Shown: positions 15,745 to 24,802 of the stretch, piece by piece | Position numbering within the stretch: the first letter of the stretch is position 1 | How the letters are laid out: the number at the start of each line of letters is the position of its first letter | From: Pseudomonas fluorescens | GTDB lineage: Bacteria; Pseudomonadota; Gammaproteobacteria; Pseudomonadales; Pseudomonadaceae | Assembly: GCF_902497745.1 (NCBI RefSeq) | Contig: NZ_CABVHJ010000005.1 | Coordinates: 248,001-312,000, forward strand | Length of the DNA stretch: 64,000 nucleotides | Direction of reading: 5' to 3' | Program-made: the position numbers and the translations under genes | Notes under the pieces: generated by a model | Databases searched by the model: none | Seen by the model: the letters and a program-made list of their open reading frames with translations, nothing else | What the model was told of the DNA's origin: nothing

Positions 15745-18029
15745 CCCCCGAGCAAATGCGCGACGCCTCCTTGCTGGAGCTGTTCAGCCTCGAAGCCGAA
15801 GCGCAGACCCAAGTACTCAGCGCCGGGCTGCTCGCGCTGGAGCGCAACCCGACCCAGGCCGATCAGCTGGAATCGTGCATGCGCGCGGCGCACTCGCTCA
15901 AAGGTGCGGCGCGAATCGTCGGCATCGACAGCGGCGTCAGCGTTGCTCATGTGATGGAAGATTGCCTGGTCAGCGCGCAGGAAGGGCGTTTGCTGCTGCG
16001 TCCCGAACACATCGATGCGTTGTTGCAGGGCACCGATTTGCTGATGCGCGTTGCTACGCCGACGAATGCGCCGCAGCCGAGTGACATCGACGCTTACGTG
16101 GCGTTGATGGCCGGTTTGCTCGATCCAGCGACGCCGCCAGCAGCACTTGCTGTGTCGCCGATGGCCGAGTTGCAACTTGACGCGCCGCCGGTGTTTGAAT
16201 CCGCGCCAGCGCTTATCATCGAAGCCCCGCTCGACTCCTCCGAACCGGCGCCCCGCAAAAATAAACGCACCACCGAAGGTGGTGAGCGCGTTTTGCGTGT
16301 CACCGCCGAACGCCTGAACAGTCTGCTCGATCTGTCGAGCAAATCGCTGGTGGAAACCCAGCGGCTCAAGCCGCATCTGGCGACCATGCAGCGCCTCAAG
16401 CGCATGCAGAACAACGGCCTGCGTGCGTTGGAAAACCTCAACGTCCACCTCAAGGAACACTCGCTGAGCCTTGAAGCGCTGGAAGCCCTGGAAGACGCGC
16501 GCCGTTTGCTCGCCGAATCCCAGCAGCTACTGAGCGAGAAAAACGCCGAGCTCGACGAATTCGCCTGGCAGGCCAGCCAACGCGCGCAAGTGCTCTACGA
16601 CACCGCGTTGGCTTGCCGCATGCGGCCCTTCGCGGACGTGCTCACCGGTCAGGTACGCATGGTCCGTGATCTGGGCCGCAGCCTCGGTAAACAGGTGCGG
16701 CTGGAGATCGAAGGCGAGAAAACCCAGGTCGACCGCGACGTGCTGGAAAAGCTTGAGGCACCGCTGACGCATTTGCTGCGCAACGCCGTCGATCACGGCA
16801 TCGAGACCCCGGAGCAGCGTTTGCTCAAGGGCAAACCCGAGGAAGGCTTGATCCGTCTGCGCGCCTCGCATCAGGCCGGCCTGCTGGTGCTGGAACTGAG
16901 CGATGACGGCAATGGCGTCGATCTGGAAAAAGTCCGCCGCAGCATCGTCGAACGGCAGTTGTCCCCAGCCGAAACCGCTGCGCAGCTAAGCGAAGAAGAA
17001 CTGCTGACATTCCTGTTTCTCCCGGGTTTCAGCCTGCGCGACACAGTCACCGAAGTGTCCGGGCGGGGCGTCGGCCTCGATGCTGTTCAACACATGGTTC
17101 GCCAGTTGCGCGGTGCGGTGGTGCTGGAACAGACGGCGGGCGAGGGCAGTCGCTTTCATCTGGAAGTGCCGCTGACCTTGTCGGTGGTTCGCAGCCTGGT
17201 CGTCGAAGTCGGCGAAGAGGCGTATGCCTTCCCGCTGGCGCACATCGAACGCATGTGCGATCTGGCCCCGGAAGACATCGTGCAGGTCGAGGGCCGTCAG
17301 CATTTCTGGCACGAAGGCCAGCACGTCGGACTGGTCGCGGCCAGCCAGTTGCTCAACCGCCCAGCCAGCCAGAACAGCGGCGAAACCCTTAAAGTCGTGG
17401 TGATCCGCGAGCGCGATGCGATTTATGGCGTTGCTGTGGAGCGCTTCATTGGCGAGCGCACCCTGGTGGTGTTGCCACTCGACGAGCGTCTGGGCAAAGT
17501 GCAGGACATCTCCGCGGGGGCGTTGCTCGACGACGGCTCGGTGGTGCTGATTGTCGATGTCGAAGACATGCTGCGGTCGGTGGATAAACTGCTCAACACC
17601 GGGCGCCTTGAGCGTATCGCCCGCCACGGCAATCAGGCTGCCGAGGCGGCGCGCAAACGGGTGCTGGTGGTCGACGATTCGCTGACCGTGCGCGAGCTGC
17701 AACGCAAACTGCTGCTCAATCGCGGCTACGACGTCGCAGTGGCAGTGGACGGTATGGACGGCTGGAACGCGCTGCGTTCAGAGGACTTCGATTTGCTGAT
17801 CACCGACATCGATATGCCGCGCATGGACGGCATCGAGCTGGTCACATTGCTGCGTCGCGACAACCGTCTGCAATCGCTGCCGGTGATGGTCGTGTCGTAC
17901 AAGGATCGCGAAGAGGATCGCCGCCGTGGACTCGATGCCGGGGCGGACTATTATTTAGCCAAAGCCAGTTTTCATGACGACGCCCTGCTCGACGCAGTGG
18001 TCGAGCTTATCGGAGGAGCGCGGGCATGA
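15741..18029 (+). CDS. wspE: Hybrid CheA-type histidine kinase WspE
   Basis: The 762-residue protein begins with an HPt domain whose phosphorylated histidine is His51 (AAHSLKGAARIVG). A linker, a dimerisation/HATPase core (HLLRNAVDHGIETPEQR; DDGNGVDLEKV; SGRGVGLDAV), a CheW-like regulatory domain (about 460-610) and a C-terminal receiver (VLVVDDSLTVRELQ ... ITDIDMPRMDGIE) follow. It autophosphorylates when WspA is active and passes phosphate to WspR and WspF. All key N, G1 and D boxes are intact. The ATGA overlap with wspF couples kinase and methylesterase synthesis. Confidence 0.95.
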   Translation: MTPEQMRDASLLELFSLEAEAQTQVLSAGLLALERNPTQADQLESCMRAAHSLKGAARIVGIDSGVSVAHVMEDCLVSAQEGRLLLRPEHIDALLQGTDLLMRVATPTNAPQPSDIDAYVALMAGLLDPATPPAALAVSPMAELQLDAPPVFESAPALIIEAPLDSSEPAPRKNKRTTEGGERVLRVTAERLNSLLDLSSKSLVETQRLKPHLATMQRLKRMQNNGLRALENLNVHLKEHSLSLEALEALEDARRLLAESQQLLSEKNAELDEFAWQASQRAQVLYDTALACRMRPFADVLTGQVRMVRDLGRSLGKQVRLEIEGEKTQVDRDVLEKLEAPLTHLLRNAVDHGIETPEQRLLKGKPEEGLIRLRASHQAGLLVLELSDDGNGVDLEKVRRSIVERQLSPAETAAQLSEEELLTFLFLPGFSLRDTVTEVSGRGVGLDAVQHMVRQLRGAVVLEQTAGEGSRFHLEVPLTLSVVRSLVVEVGEEAYAFPLAHIERMCDLAPEDIVQVEGRQHFWHEGQHVGLVAASQLLNRPASQNSGETLKVVVIRERDAIYGVAVERFIGERTLVVLPLDERLGKVQDISAGALLDDGSVVLIVDVEDMLRSVDKLLNTGRLERIARHGNQAAEAARKRVLVVDDSLTVRELQRKLLLNRGYDVAVAVDGMDGWNALRSEDFDLLITDIDMPRMDGIELVTLLRRDNRLQSLPVMVVSYKDREEDRRRGLDAGADYYLAKASFHDDALLDAVVELIGGARA

Positions 18030-19036
18030 GGATCGCAATCGTCAACGACATGCCCATGGCGGTGGAGGCGTTGCGCCGGGCGCTGGCCTTCGAGCCGGCG
18101 CATCAAGTGGTCTGGGTCGCCCGCAATGGCGCCGAGGCGGTGCAACTGTGCGCCGAAAATACCCCGGACCTGATCCTGATGGACCTGATCATGCCGGTGA
18201 TGGATGGCGTCGAAGCCACCCGCCGGATCATGGCCGAAACCCCTTGCGCGATCGTCATCGTAACCGTCGACCGGCAGCAGAACGTGCACCGGGTCTTCGA
18301 AGCGATGGGCCACGGCGCACTGGACGTGGTCGACACTCCAGCCCTCGGCGCCGGCAATGCCCAGGAAGCCGCGGCGCCGTTGTTGCGCAAGATCCTCAAT
18401 ATTGGCTGGCTGATCGGCGAGAAACCCACGCGTTCGCGGCCGGTGCCGACGGCCCAGCGCAGTTCCGCTTCGTGCCAGCGGCTGGTGGCGATCGGCTCGT
18501 CCGCAGGCGGGCCGGCGGCACTGGAAGTGCTGCTCAAAGGCTTGCCGAAGGATTTCTCGGCGGCCATCGTGCTGGTGCAGCACGTCGATCAGGTCTTTGC
18601 CGCCGGCATGGCGGAGTGGCTGGCCAGCGCCAGCGGCCTCGATGTAAGGCTCGCCCGCGAAGGCGAACCGCCACAGGCCGGCGCGGTGCTGCTGGCCGGC
18701 ACCAATCACCATATTCGTTTACTCAAGAACGGCACGCTGGCCTACACCGCCGAGCCGGTCAACGAGATCTACCGACCCTCGATCGACGTGTTTTTCGAAA
18801 GCGTTGCCAGTTACTGGAATGGTGATGCGGTCGGGGTTTTATTGACCGGGATGGGGCGCGATGGGGCGCAAGGGCTTAAGCTCATGCGCCAACAGGGTTA
18901 TCTGACCATCGCGCAGGATCAGCAAAGCAGTGCGGTGTACGGCATGCCCAAGGCCGCTGCGGCCATTGATGCCGCCGTAGAAATACGTCCACTGGAAAGA
19001 ATAGCGCCACGATTGCAGGAGATTTTCCCCAAATGA
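18026..19036 (+). CDS. wspF: CheB-type methylesterase WspF
   Basis: The 336-residue protein has an N-terminal receiver with the acceptor aspartate in LILMDLIMPVMDG and a C-terminal CheB domain. Catalytic elements are visible: serine in AIGSSAGGP, histidine in LVQHVDQ, and aspartate in GMGRDGAQGL. It demethylates WspA and so damps signalling. From published work, loss-of-function mutations in wspF lock the pathway on and give the wrinkly-spreader or rugose colony form; this copy looks intact. A 48-base gap separates it from wspR. Confidence 0.95.
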   Translation: MRIAIVNDMPMAVEALRRALAFEPAHQVVWVARNGAEAVQLCAENTPDLILMDLIMPVMDGVEATRRIMAETPCAIVIVTVDRQQNVHRVFEAMGHGALDVVDTPALGAGNAQEAAAPLLRKILNIGWLIGEKPTRSRPVPTAQRSSASCQRLVAIGSSAGGPAALEVLLKGLPKDFSAAIVLVQHVDQVFAAGMAEWLASASGLDVRLAREGEPPQAGAVLLAGTNHHIRLLKNGTLAYTAEPVNEIYRPSIDVFFESVASYWNGDAVGVLLTGMGRDGAQGLKLMRQQGYLTIAQDQQSSAVYGMPKAAAAIDAAVEIRPLERIAPRLQEIFPK

Positions 19037-19084
19037 TCAGGTCAATCCGCAATCCTGGCCCCCGCAGTACTCAGGTGACCGCCC

Positions 19085-20086
19085 ATGAATGACTTACAGA
19101 TCGACGACATTAAAACCGACGAAAACGCCGCCATGGTGTTGTTGGTGGATGATCAGGCGATGATCGGCGAAGCGGTGCGCCGTGGGCTGTCGAATCAAGA
19201 AAACATCGACTTTCACTTCTGCTCCGACCCGCAGCAGGCTATTGCCCAGGCGGTGCGGATCAAGCCAACGGTGATTCTCCAGGACCTGGTGATGCCCGGC
19301 CTCGATGGCCTGAGCCTGGTGCGCGAATACCGCAATCACCCGGCGACCAAGGACATCCCGATCATCGTCCTGTCGACCAAGGAAGACCCGCTGATCAAGA
19401 GCGCGGCGTTCTCCGCCGGCGCCAACGATTATCTGGTGAAACTGCCGGACACCATCGAGCTGGTGGCGCGCATCCGCTATCACTCGCGCTCGTACATGAC
19501 GTTGTTGCAGCGCGACGCGGCGTACCGCGCGCTGCGGGTCAGCCAGCAGCAATTGCTCGACACCAATCTGGTGCTGCAACGGCTGATGAACTCCGATGGC
19601 CTGACCGGACTGTCCAATCGCCGCCATTTCGACGAGTACCTGGAGCTGGAATGGCGGCGTTCGCTGCGGGATCAGAGCCAGTTGTCGCTGCTGATGATCG
19701 ACGTCGATTACTTCAAGTCCTACAACGACAGCTTTGGCCATGTTGAAGGTGATGAGGCGTTGCGCAAGGTCGCCACGGCGATCCGCGAGGCCAGCGCCCG
19801 ACCGTCGGATCTGCCGGCGCGTTATGGTGGTGAGGAGTTTGTGCTGGTGCTGCCGAACACTTCGCCGGGCGGCGCGCGGCTGGTGGCCGAGAAGCTACGG
19901 CAGACCGTTGCGTCGCTGAAGATTCCGCACAATACCCCGGCGGACGGCGCGAGCCTGACCATCAGTATTGGCTTGGCGACCATGGTGCCGCAGGCGGGTA
20001 GCGATTGTCGGTTGCTGATTTCGGCGGCGGATCGTGGCTTGTACCTGGCGAAGAACAATGGCCGTAATCAGGTCGGAATCGAGTAA
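19085..20086 (+). CDS. wspR: Response regulator diguanylate cyclase WspR
   Basis: The 333-residue protein joins a receiver domain (acceptor Asp67 in [13 protein letters not shown]) through a helical stalk to a GGDEF domain. The active site is RYGGEEF (GGEEF at 248-252) and the inhibitory I-site RPSD sits at 239-242, so product feedback should work. Phosphorylation by WspE triggers c-di-GMP synthesis, which drives exopolysaccharide production and biofilm formation. It is the output gene of the operon and the only one not overlapping its neighbour. Confidence 0.96.
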   Translation: MNDLQIDDIKTDENAAMVLLVDDQAMIGEAVRRGLSNQENIDFHFCSDPQQAIAQAVRIKPTVILQDLVMPGLDGLSLVREYRNHPATKDIPIIVLSTKEDPLIKSAAFSAGANDYLVKLPDTIELVARIRYHSRSYMTLLQRDAAYRALRVSQQQLLDTNLVLQRLMNSDGLTGLSNRRHFDEYLELEWRRSLRDQSQLSLLMIDVDYFKSYNDSFGHVEGDEALRKVATAIREASARPSDLPARYGGEEFVLVLPNTSPGGARLVAEKLRQTVASLKIPHNTPADGASLTISIGLATMVPQAGSDCRLLISAADRGLYLAKNNGRNQVGIE

Positions 20087-20091
20087 ACGCT

Positions 20092-20426
20092 TACCCTCAC
20101 CCCAGCCCTCTCCCAAGGGGAGAGGGGGCCGACCGAGGTGTCTGGCGCTGTACATCGACCTGATCGACCGAGTCGGTTATGGATCTTCAAGCCTGACGGT
20201 TCCGGATTCGGCAAAGCCCTTTCACGTCGGCGTACCTCCCGAATATCCCCCAATCGGTCCCCTCTACCTCTGGGAGAGGGCTAGGGTGAGGGCAGGCCCA
20301 CACGCCAATTTCCGCCTGAAAACCTTGGCTATCATGGATTCGGCAAAGCCCTTTCACGTCGGCGTACCTCCCGAATATCCCCCAATCGGTCCCCTCTACC
20401 TCTGGGAGAGGGTTAGGGTGAGGGCA
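20092..20426. repeat. CCCTCTCCC-type repeats with a tandem duplication
   Basis: After wspR there is a CCCTCACCCCAGCCCTCTCCC arm (about 20095-20128). Two nearly identical 91-base copies follow at 20204-20294 and 20336-20426, each beginning GGATTCGGCAAAGCCCTTTC and ending with an inverted GGGAGAGGG-TAGGGTGAGGG arm. The copies are 132 bases apart. No gene is present in 20087-20528; the remainder holds the prfB promoter region. Confidence 0.88.
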
Positions 20427-20483
20427 AAGGCTTTAATGATCCCCACACCCGCCAGACGGGCTGCCGTCACAGCCTGATTACGT

Positions 20484-20489
20484 TATACT
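20484..20489 (+). promoter_or_regulatory. Candidate -10 box for prfB
   Basis: TATACT lies 39 bases upstream of the prfB ATG, in a context (GTTATACTCGCC) typical of vegetative promoters. A matching -35 is weak. Confidence 0.45.
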
Positions 20490-20528
20490 CGCCGGCTTTC
20501 AAAAGTTCGCCAACGAGTGCTGCCCGTC

Positions 20529-21624
20529 ATGGAAATCAACCCGATCCTGAACACCATCAAGGACCTGTCCGAGCGCTCCGAAACTATTCGGGGGTATCTT
20601 TGACTACGATCAAAAGCATGAGCGTCTGACTGAAGTCAATCGCGAGCTTGAAGATCCGAGCGTCTGGAACAAACCTGAATACGCCCAGGAACTGGGCCGC
20701 GAGCGCGCCGCGCTGGCACAGATCGTCGATACCCTCGACGAACTGAACGGCGGTCTGGCCGATTGCCGCGACCTGCTGGACATGGCCGTCGAAGAAAACG
20801 ACGAAGGCGCAGTGGGCGATGTCGTCGCCGAGCTGGCCCGTCTCGAGGAAAATCTGGCCAAGCTGGAATTCCGCCGCATGTTCAGCCATGAAATGGACCC
20901 GAACAACGCCTACCTGGACATCCAGGCCGGTTCCGGCGGCACCGAAGCCCAGGACTGGGCCAACATCCTCCTGCGCATGTACTTGCGCTGGGCGGACAAA
21001 CGCGGTTTCGACGCGACGATCATGGAACTGTCCGCCGGTGAAGTCGCCGGTATCAAAGGTGCGACCGTGCACATCAAGGGCGAATACGCCTTTGGCTGGC
21101 TGCGTACCGAAATCGGCGTACACCGTCTGGTGCGCAAGAGCCCGTTCGACTCCGGCAACCGCCGCCACACTTCGTTCTCCGCAGTTTTCGTTTCGCCAGA
21201 GATCGACGACAAGGTGGAAATCGAAATCAATCCGGCAGACCTGCGGATCGACACCTATCGTTCCTCCGGTGCCGGTGGTCAGCACGTAAACACCACCGAC
21301 TCGGCCGTACGTATCACTCACGTACCGACCAACACCGTGGTCAGCTGCCAGAACGAACGTTCCCAGCACGCCAACAAGGACACCGCCATGAAAATGCTGC
21401 GGGCCAAGTTGTACGAGCAGGAAATGCAGAAACGCAACGCCGCGTCGCAAGCGCTGGAAGACACCAAGTCCGACATCGGCTGGGGTCACCAGATTCGCTC
21501 GTACGTGCTCGATGCCTCGCGGATCAAGGATCTGCGCACCAACATCGAACGCAGCGACTGCGACAAGGTACTCGACGGCGACATCGACGAATACCTGTAT
21601 GCCAGTCTGAAGTCCGGGCTGTAA
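20529..21624 (+). CDS. prfB: Peptide chain release factor 2, programmed +1 frameshift
   Basis: Translation starts at ATG 20529 and meets an in-frame TGA at codon 25 (20601-20603). The context GGGGG-TATCTTTGAC is the classic RF2 autoregulatory site: an internal Shine-Dalgarno-like G-run, a CTT slippery codon and a UGA stop followed by C. After a +1 shift the frame continues from GAC to 21624, giving 364 residues. The product carries the tripeptide anticodon SPF (RKSPFDSGN) and the GGQ motif (SGAGGQHVN). It releases peptides at UGA and UAA. Low RF2 slows termination at its own UGA and favours the shift, so the stop is regulation and not an error. lysS follows, as in many Gammaproteobacteria. 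Confidence 0.97.
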
Positions 21625-21660
21625 AAGACGCAATACAGGATCGGCTGATTCAACCCGATC

Positions 21661-21710
21661 CCTGTAGGAGCCAGCCTGCTGGCGATTCCCGGGCTGCAAG
21701 GCCCGGGGGC
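21661..21710. repeat. Single REP-like element (GTAGGAGCCAGCCTGCTGGCGA)
   Basis: Between prfB and lysS lies one GTAGGAGCCAGCCTGCTGGC element, followed by a GC hairpin around CCCGGGCTGCAAGGCCCGGG. It may form a structure between the two coding regions. Confidence 0.6.
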
Positions 21711-21737
21711 AACGAACCTGATGGAATATCTAAAGAC

Positions 21738-23240
21738 ATGAGCGACCAACAACTCGACCCGCAAGCCCTGCAACAGGAAGAAAACTCCCTGATCGCCCTG
21801 CGCAAGGAAAAGCTGGCTGCCGAGCGCGCCAAGGGCAACGCCTTTCCGAACGACTTCCGCCGCGAAAACTACTGCGAAGATCTGCAGAAGAAATACGCGG
21901 ACAAGACCAAGGAAGAGCTGGCCGAGGCTGCAATTCCGGTCAAGGTTGCCGGTCGCATCATGCTCAACCGTGGCTCGTTCATGGTGATCCAGGACATGAC
22001 CGGTCGCATCCAGGTCTACGTCAACCGTAAAACCCTGTCGGAAGACACCCTGGCCGCGGTGAAAACCTGGGACATGGGCGACATCATCGCCGCCGAAGGC
22101 ACCCTGGCGCGTTCCGGCAAGGGCGACCTGTACGTTGAAATGACCAGCGTACGTCTGCTGACCAAATCGCTGCGCCCGCTGCCGGACAAGCACCACGGCC
22201 TGACCGATACCGAACAGCGCTACCGTCAGCGCTATGTTGACCTGATCGTCAACGAAGACGTGCGCCAGACCTTCCGCGTACGTTCGCAAGTGATCGCGCA
22301 CATTCGCAGCTTCCTGATGAAGCGCGACTTCCTCGAAGTCGAAACGCCGATGCTGCAGACCATTCCGGGCGGCGCTGCGGCCAAGCCGTTCGAAACCCAC
22401 CACAACGCGCTGGACATGGAAATGTTCCTGCGTATCGCGCCAGAGCTGTATCTGAAGCGTCTGGTGGTCGGTGGTTTTGAAAAGGTTTTCGAGATCAACC
22501 GCAACTTCCGTAACGAAGGCGTTTCGACTCGTCACAACCCGGAATTCACCATGTTGGAGTTCTACCAGGCTTACGCCGACTACGAAGACAACATGGACCT
22601 GACCGAAGAACTGTTCCGTGAACTGGCGCAGCTGGTGCTGGGTAGCACCGACGTGCCGTACGGCGACAAGGTATTCCACTTCGGAGAGCCGTTCGTGCGC
22701 TTGTCGGTGTTCGATTCGATCCTCAAGTACAACCCTGAGCTGACTGCCGATGATCTGAACGACATCGACAAGGCGCGCGCCATCGCCAAGAAGGCCGGCG
22801 CCAAGGTGCTGGGCTTCGAAGGTCTGGGCAAGCTGCAGGTGATGATTTTTGAAGAGCTGGTCGAGCACAAGCTGGAACAGCCGCACTTCATCACTCAGTA
22901 CCCGTTCGAAGTGTCGCCACTGGCGCGTCGCAACGACGATAATCCGAACGTCACTGACCGCTTCGAGCTGTTCATCGGTGGCCGTGAAATCGCCAACGCC
23001 TACTCCGAGTTGAACGACGCGGAAGACCAGGCCGAGCGCTTCATGGCGCAGGTGGCCGACAAGGACGCCGGCGACGACGAAGCCATGCACTACGACGCCG
23101 ACTTCGTTCGCGCGCTGGAGTACGGCATGCCGCCGACGGCCGGTGAAGGTATCGGCATCGATCGTCTGGTGATGTTGTTGACCAACTCGCCGTCGATCCG
23201 CGATGTGATCCTGTTCCCGCACATGCGACCGCAAGCGTAA
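21738..23240 (+). CDS. lysS: Lysyl-tRNA synthetase, class II
   Basis: The 500-residue protein has an N-terminal OB-fold anticodon-binding domain ([20 protein letters not shown]) and the class II catalytic core. Motif 2 appears as [20 protein letters not shown] and motif 3 as [12 protein letters not shown] near the C-terminus. It charges tRNA-Lys with lysine. It follows prfB by 113 bases with a REP-like element between, so cotranscription is likely. A strong terminator ends the unit. Confidence 0.97.
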   Translation: MSDQQLDPQALQQEENSLIALRKEKLAAERAKGNAFPNDFRRENYCEDLQKKYADKTKEELAEAAIPVKVAGRIMLNRGSFMVIQDMTGRIQVYVNRKTLSEDTLAAVKTWDMGDIIAAEGTLARSGKGDLYVEMTSVRLLTKSLRPLPDKHHGLTDTEQRYRQRYVDLIVNEDVRQTFRVRSQVIAHIRSFLMKRDFLEVETPMLQTIPGGAAAKPFETHHNALDMEMFLRIAPELYLKRLVVGGFEKVFEINRNFRNEGVSTRHNPEFTMLEFYQAYADYEDNMDLTEELFRELAQLVLGSTDVPYGDKVFHFGEPFVRLSVFDSILKYNPELTADDLNDIDKARAIAKKAGAKVLGFEGLGKLQVMIFEELVEHKLEQPHFITQYPFEVSPLARRNDDNPNVTDRFELFIGGREIANAYSELNDAEDQAERFMAQVADKDAGDDEAMHYDADFVRALEYGMPPTAGEGIGIDRLVMLLTNSPSIRDVILFPHMRPQA

Positions 23241-23251
23241 ACGTTTCAGTT

Positions 23252-23280
23252 AAAAAGCCGCCTAAAACAGGCGGCTTTTT
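23252..23280 (+). terminator. Rho-independent terminator of prfB-lysS
   Basis: AAAAAGCCGCCT and AGGCGGCTTTTT form a 12-bp stem with a five-base loop and a T-run, starting 12 bases past the lysS stop. The A-rich side would let it work on the minus strand too. Confidence 0.95.
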
Positions 23281-23345
23281 ATTGCCTGTCTGGTACAAAT
23301 GTATCAATTGGTTAATTTTGCAATAGCAGAGGAAGTTCTGTCGTG

Positions 23346-24059
23346 ATGGGTGCAATAGCTCAAGAGGGTGCAGCGGGTATCGCCACTGCGGTCGCTGAAA
23401 GTGTTCAGTACCAGGGTCGCAAGGCCAGCCGACAGGGCAGTGAGCAGCGTCGACAGGACATTCTCGACGCGGCGATGAGGATTGTCGTGCGTGACGGTGT
23501 GCGTGCCGTGCGTCACCGTGCCGTGGCCGCCGAGGCTGGTGTGCCGTTGTCGGCGACCACCTATTACTTCAAGGACATCGACGACCTGCTCACCGATACC
23601 TTCGCCCAATATGTCGAGCGCAGTGCGGCGTACATGGCCAAGTTGTGGGTCAACAATGAAGGCTTGTTGCGTGAGATGGTGGTCAGCGGCGACGGCAGCC
23701 CCGAATCGCGCTCGCAACTGGCCGACGACATTGCGCGGTTGATGGCCGACTACGTGCATCGTCAGTTGGTTAACCGTCGCGAGCATTTGATGGCCGAACA
23801 GGCGTTCCGTCAGGAAGCGCTGCTCAACCCGCGCCTGGCGATTCTTGTGCGTTCACATCAGCAGATTCTGCTGCAGGGCACCTGTCAGTTGTTTCAGGTA
23901 TTGGGCTCGCGTGAACCGCAACAGGATGCCAAGGTGTTGACGGCGATTATCGGACGGATGGAATATCAGGGCCTGCTCAACGACGCCGAGCCTTTGGCCG
24001 AAGAGGACATGCTTGGCATTCTGACGCGCTACATGCACCTGGTGCTTGCGTCGGTGTAA
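23346..24059 (+). CDS. TetR-family transcriptional regulator
   Basis: The 237-residue protein starts at ATG 23346 (a GTG directly before is the alternative). The helix-turn-helix is clear at about residues 35-80 (RRQDILDAAMRIVVRDGVRA, then LSATTYYFKDIDDLL). The C-terminal ligand domain is not recognisable to a named group. The N-terminal 30 residues precede the domain and are unusual in length. It lies alone between the lysS terminator and a REP pair; in P. aeruginosa I recall a TetR gene in the same place after lysS. Target and ligand are unknown. Confidence 0.85.
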   Translation: MGAIAQEGAAGIATAVAESVQYQGRKASRQGSEQRRQDILDAAMRIVVRDGVRAVRHRAVAAEAGVPLSATTYYFKDIDDLLTDTFAQYVERSAAYMAKLWVNNEGLLREMVVSGDGSPESRSQLADDIARLMADYVHRQLVNRREHLMAEQAFRQEALLNPRLAILVRSHQQILLQGTCQLFQVLGSREPQQDAKVLTAIIGRMEYQGLLNDAEPLAEEDMLGILTRYMHLVLASV

Positions 24060-24075
24060 TCGGTTGTTGCTTCAC

Positions 24076-24170
24076 CCTGTGGGAGCGAGCCTGCTCGCGA
24101 ATGCGGTCTGACATTCAACATCTCTGTTGCCTGACACACCGTTTTCGCGAGCAGGCTCGCTCCCACAGGG
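24076..24170. repeat. REP pair
   Basis: Inverted GTGGGAGCGAGCCTGCTCGCGAA arms about 45 bases apart follow the TetR gene. Confidence 0.92.
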
Positions 24171-24214
24171 TAATGTGGCGATGTTCAGGGCCGTGTGTTC
24201 ATAGGGAGTATTGA

Positions 24215-24769
24215 ATGAAAGCCTGGCGTGGCGTGCTGATCGCCTTGTCGTTCCTGCTGATCAGTGGCTGTCTGGTGACTTTCAAGGAGCCGCTGACCGC
24301 CAGTGACCCGGCGCCCAAGGGCCTGCTCGGCAAATGGTCGAGCACCAACGCCTGGGGCGAGCCGATGAACCTTGAACTGACGCGGCTGGGCAACGACCGC
24401 TATCAGGCCGTCACCTGGTTCAAGGCTAAGCCCCGCGAACGCGAAGCCTATCCGTTCACCGTGTCGCGCCATGGCAACCGCTGGTATCTGTCGGCGAAAG
24501 TCCCCGCGCAGTACGGTGGCCATTTCACCATCGCCGGTTTCGAACTCACCGACAAACATGAGCTGGTGGTCTATAACCTCGATCTCGAGCAGATCAACCA
24601 GGCGATCAAACAGAAAGCCCTCGACGGTCAGGCCTTCCAGACCGACGATGGCGACGGCGTGCATGTCGACAGCAACCTCGACAAGGTCTTTGCTTACCTC
24701 GACGATCCGGCCAATTCCGATGTCTTTGTCGAAGCCGTGCGCTACCAGCGCCAGGCCCGCGCCCAATAA
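24215..24769 (+). CDS. Putative lipoprotein of unknown function
   Basis: The 184-residue protein begins with a lipoprotein signal peptide, MKAWRGVLIALSFLLISGC, with the lipidated cysteine at residue 19. The mature part contains GLLGKWSSTNAWGEPMNLEL and looks like a small beta-rich domain, possibly of a lipocalin-like kind (GKW near the start). It ends 33 bases before the QEGLA-motif gene and is on the same strand, so the two are probably one unit. Function is not known to me. Confidence 0.75.
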   Translation: MKAWRGVLIALSFLLISGCLVTFKEPLTASDPAPKGLLGKWSSTNAWGEPMNLELTRLGNDRYQAVTWFKAKPREREAYPFTVSRHGNRWYLSAKVPAQYGGHFTIAGFELTDKHELVVYNLDLEQINQAIKQKALDGQAFQTDDGDGVHVDSNLDKVFAYLDDPANSDVFVEAVRYQRQARAQ

Positions 24770-24802
24770 TTCACTACGGCAGGTTTTCTACAGGAGTTTC
24801 GG

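Noticed and set aside
20529..20603. In-frame TGA suggesting a broken prfB
   Set aside because: The site has all elements of the programmed RF2 frameshift.
21486..23234. 582-residue minus-strand frame antisense to lysS
   Set aside because: Long but a reverse-frame artefact of high GC; no domain seen and lysS is unambiguous.
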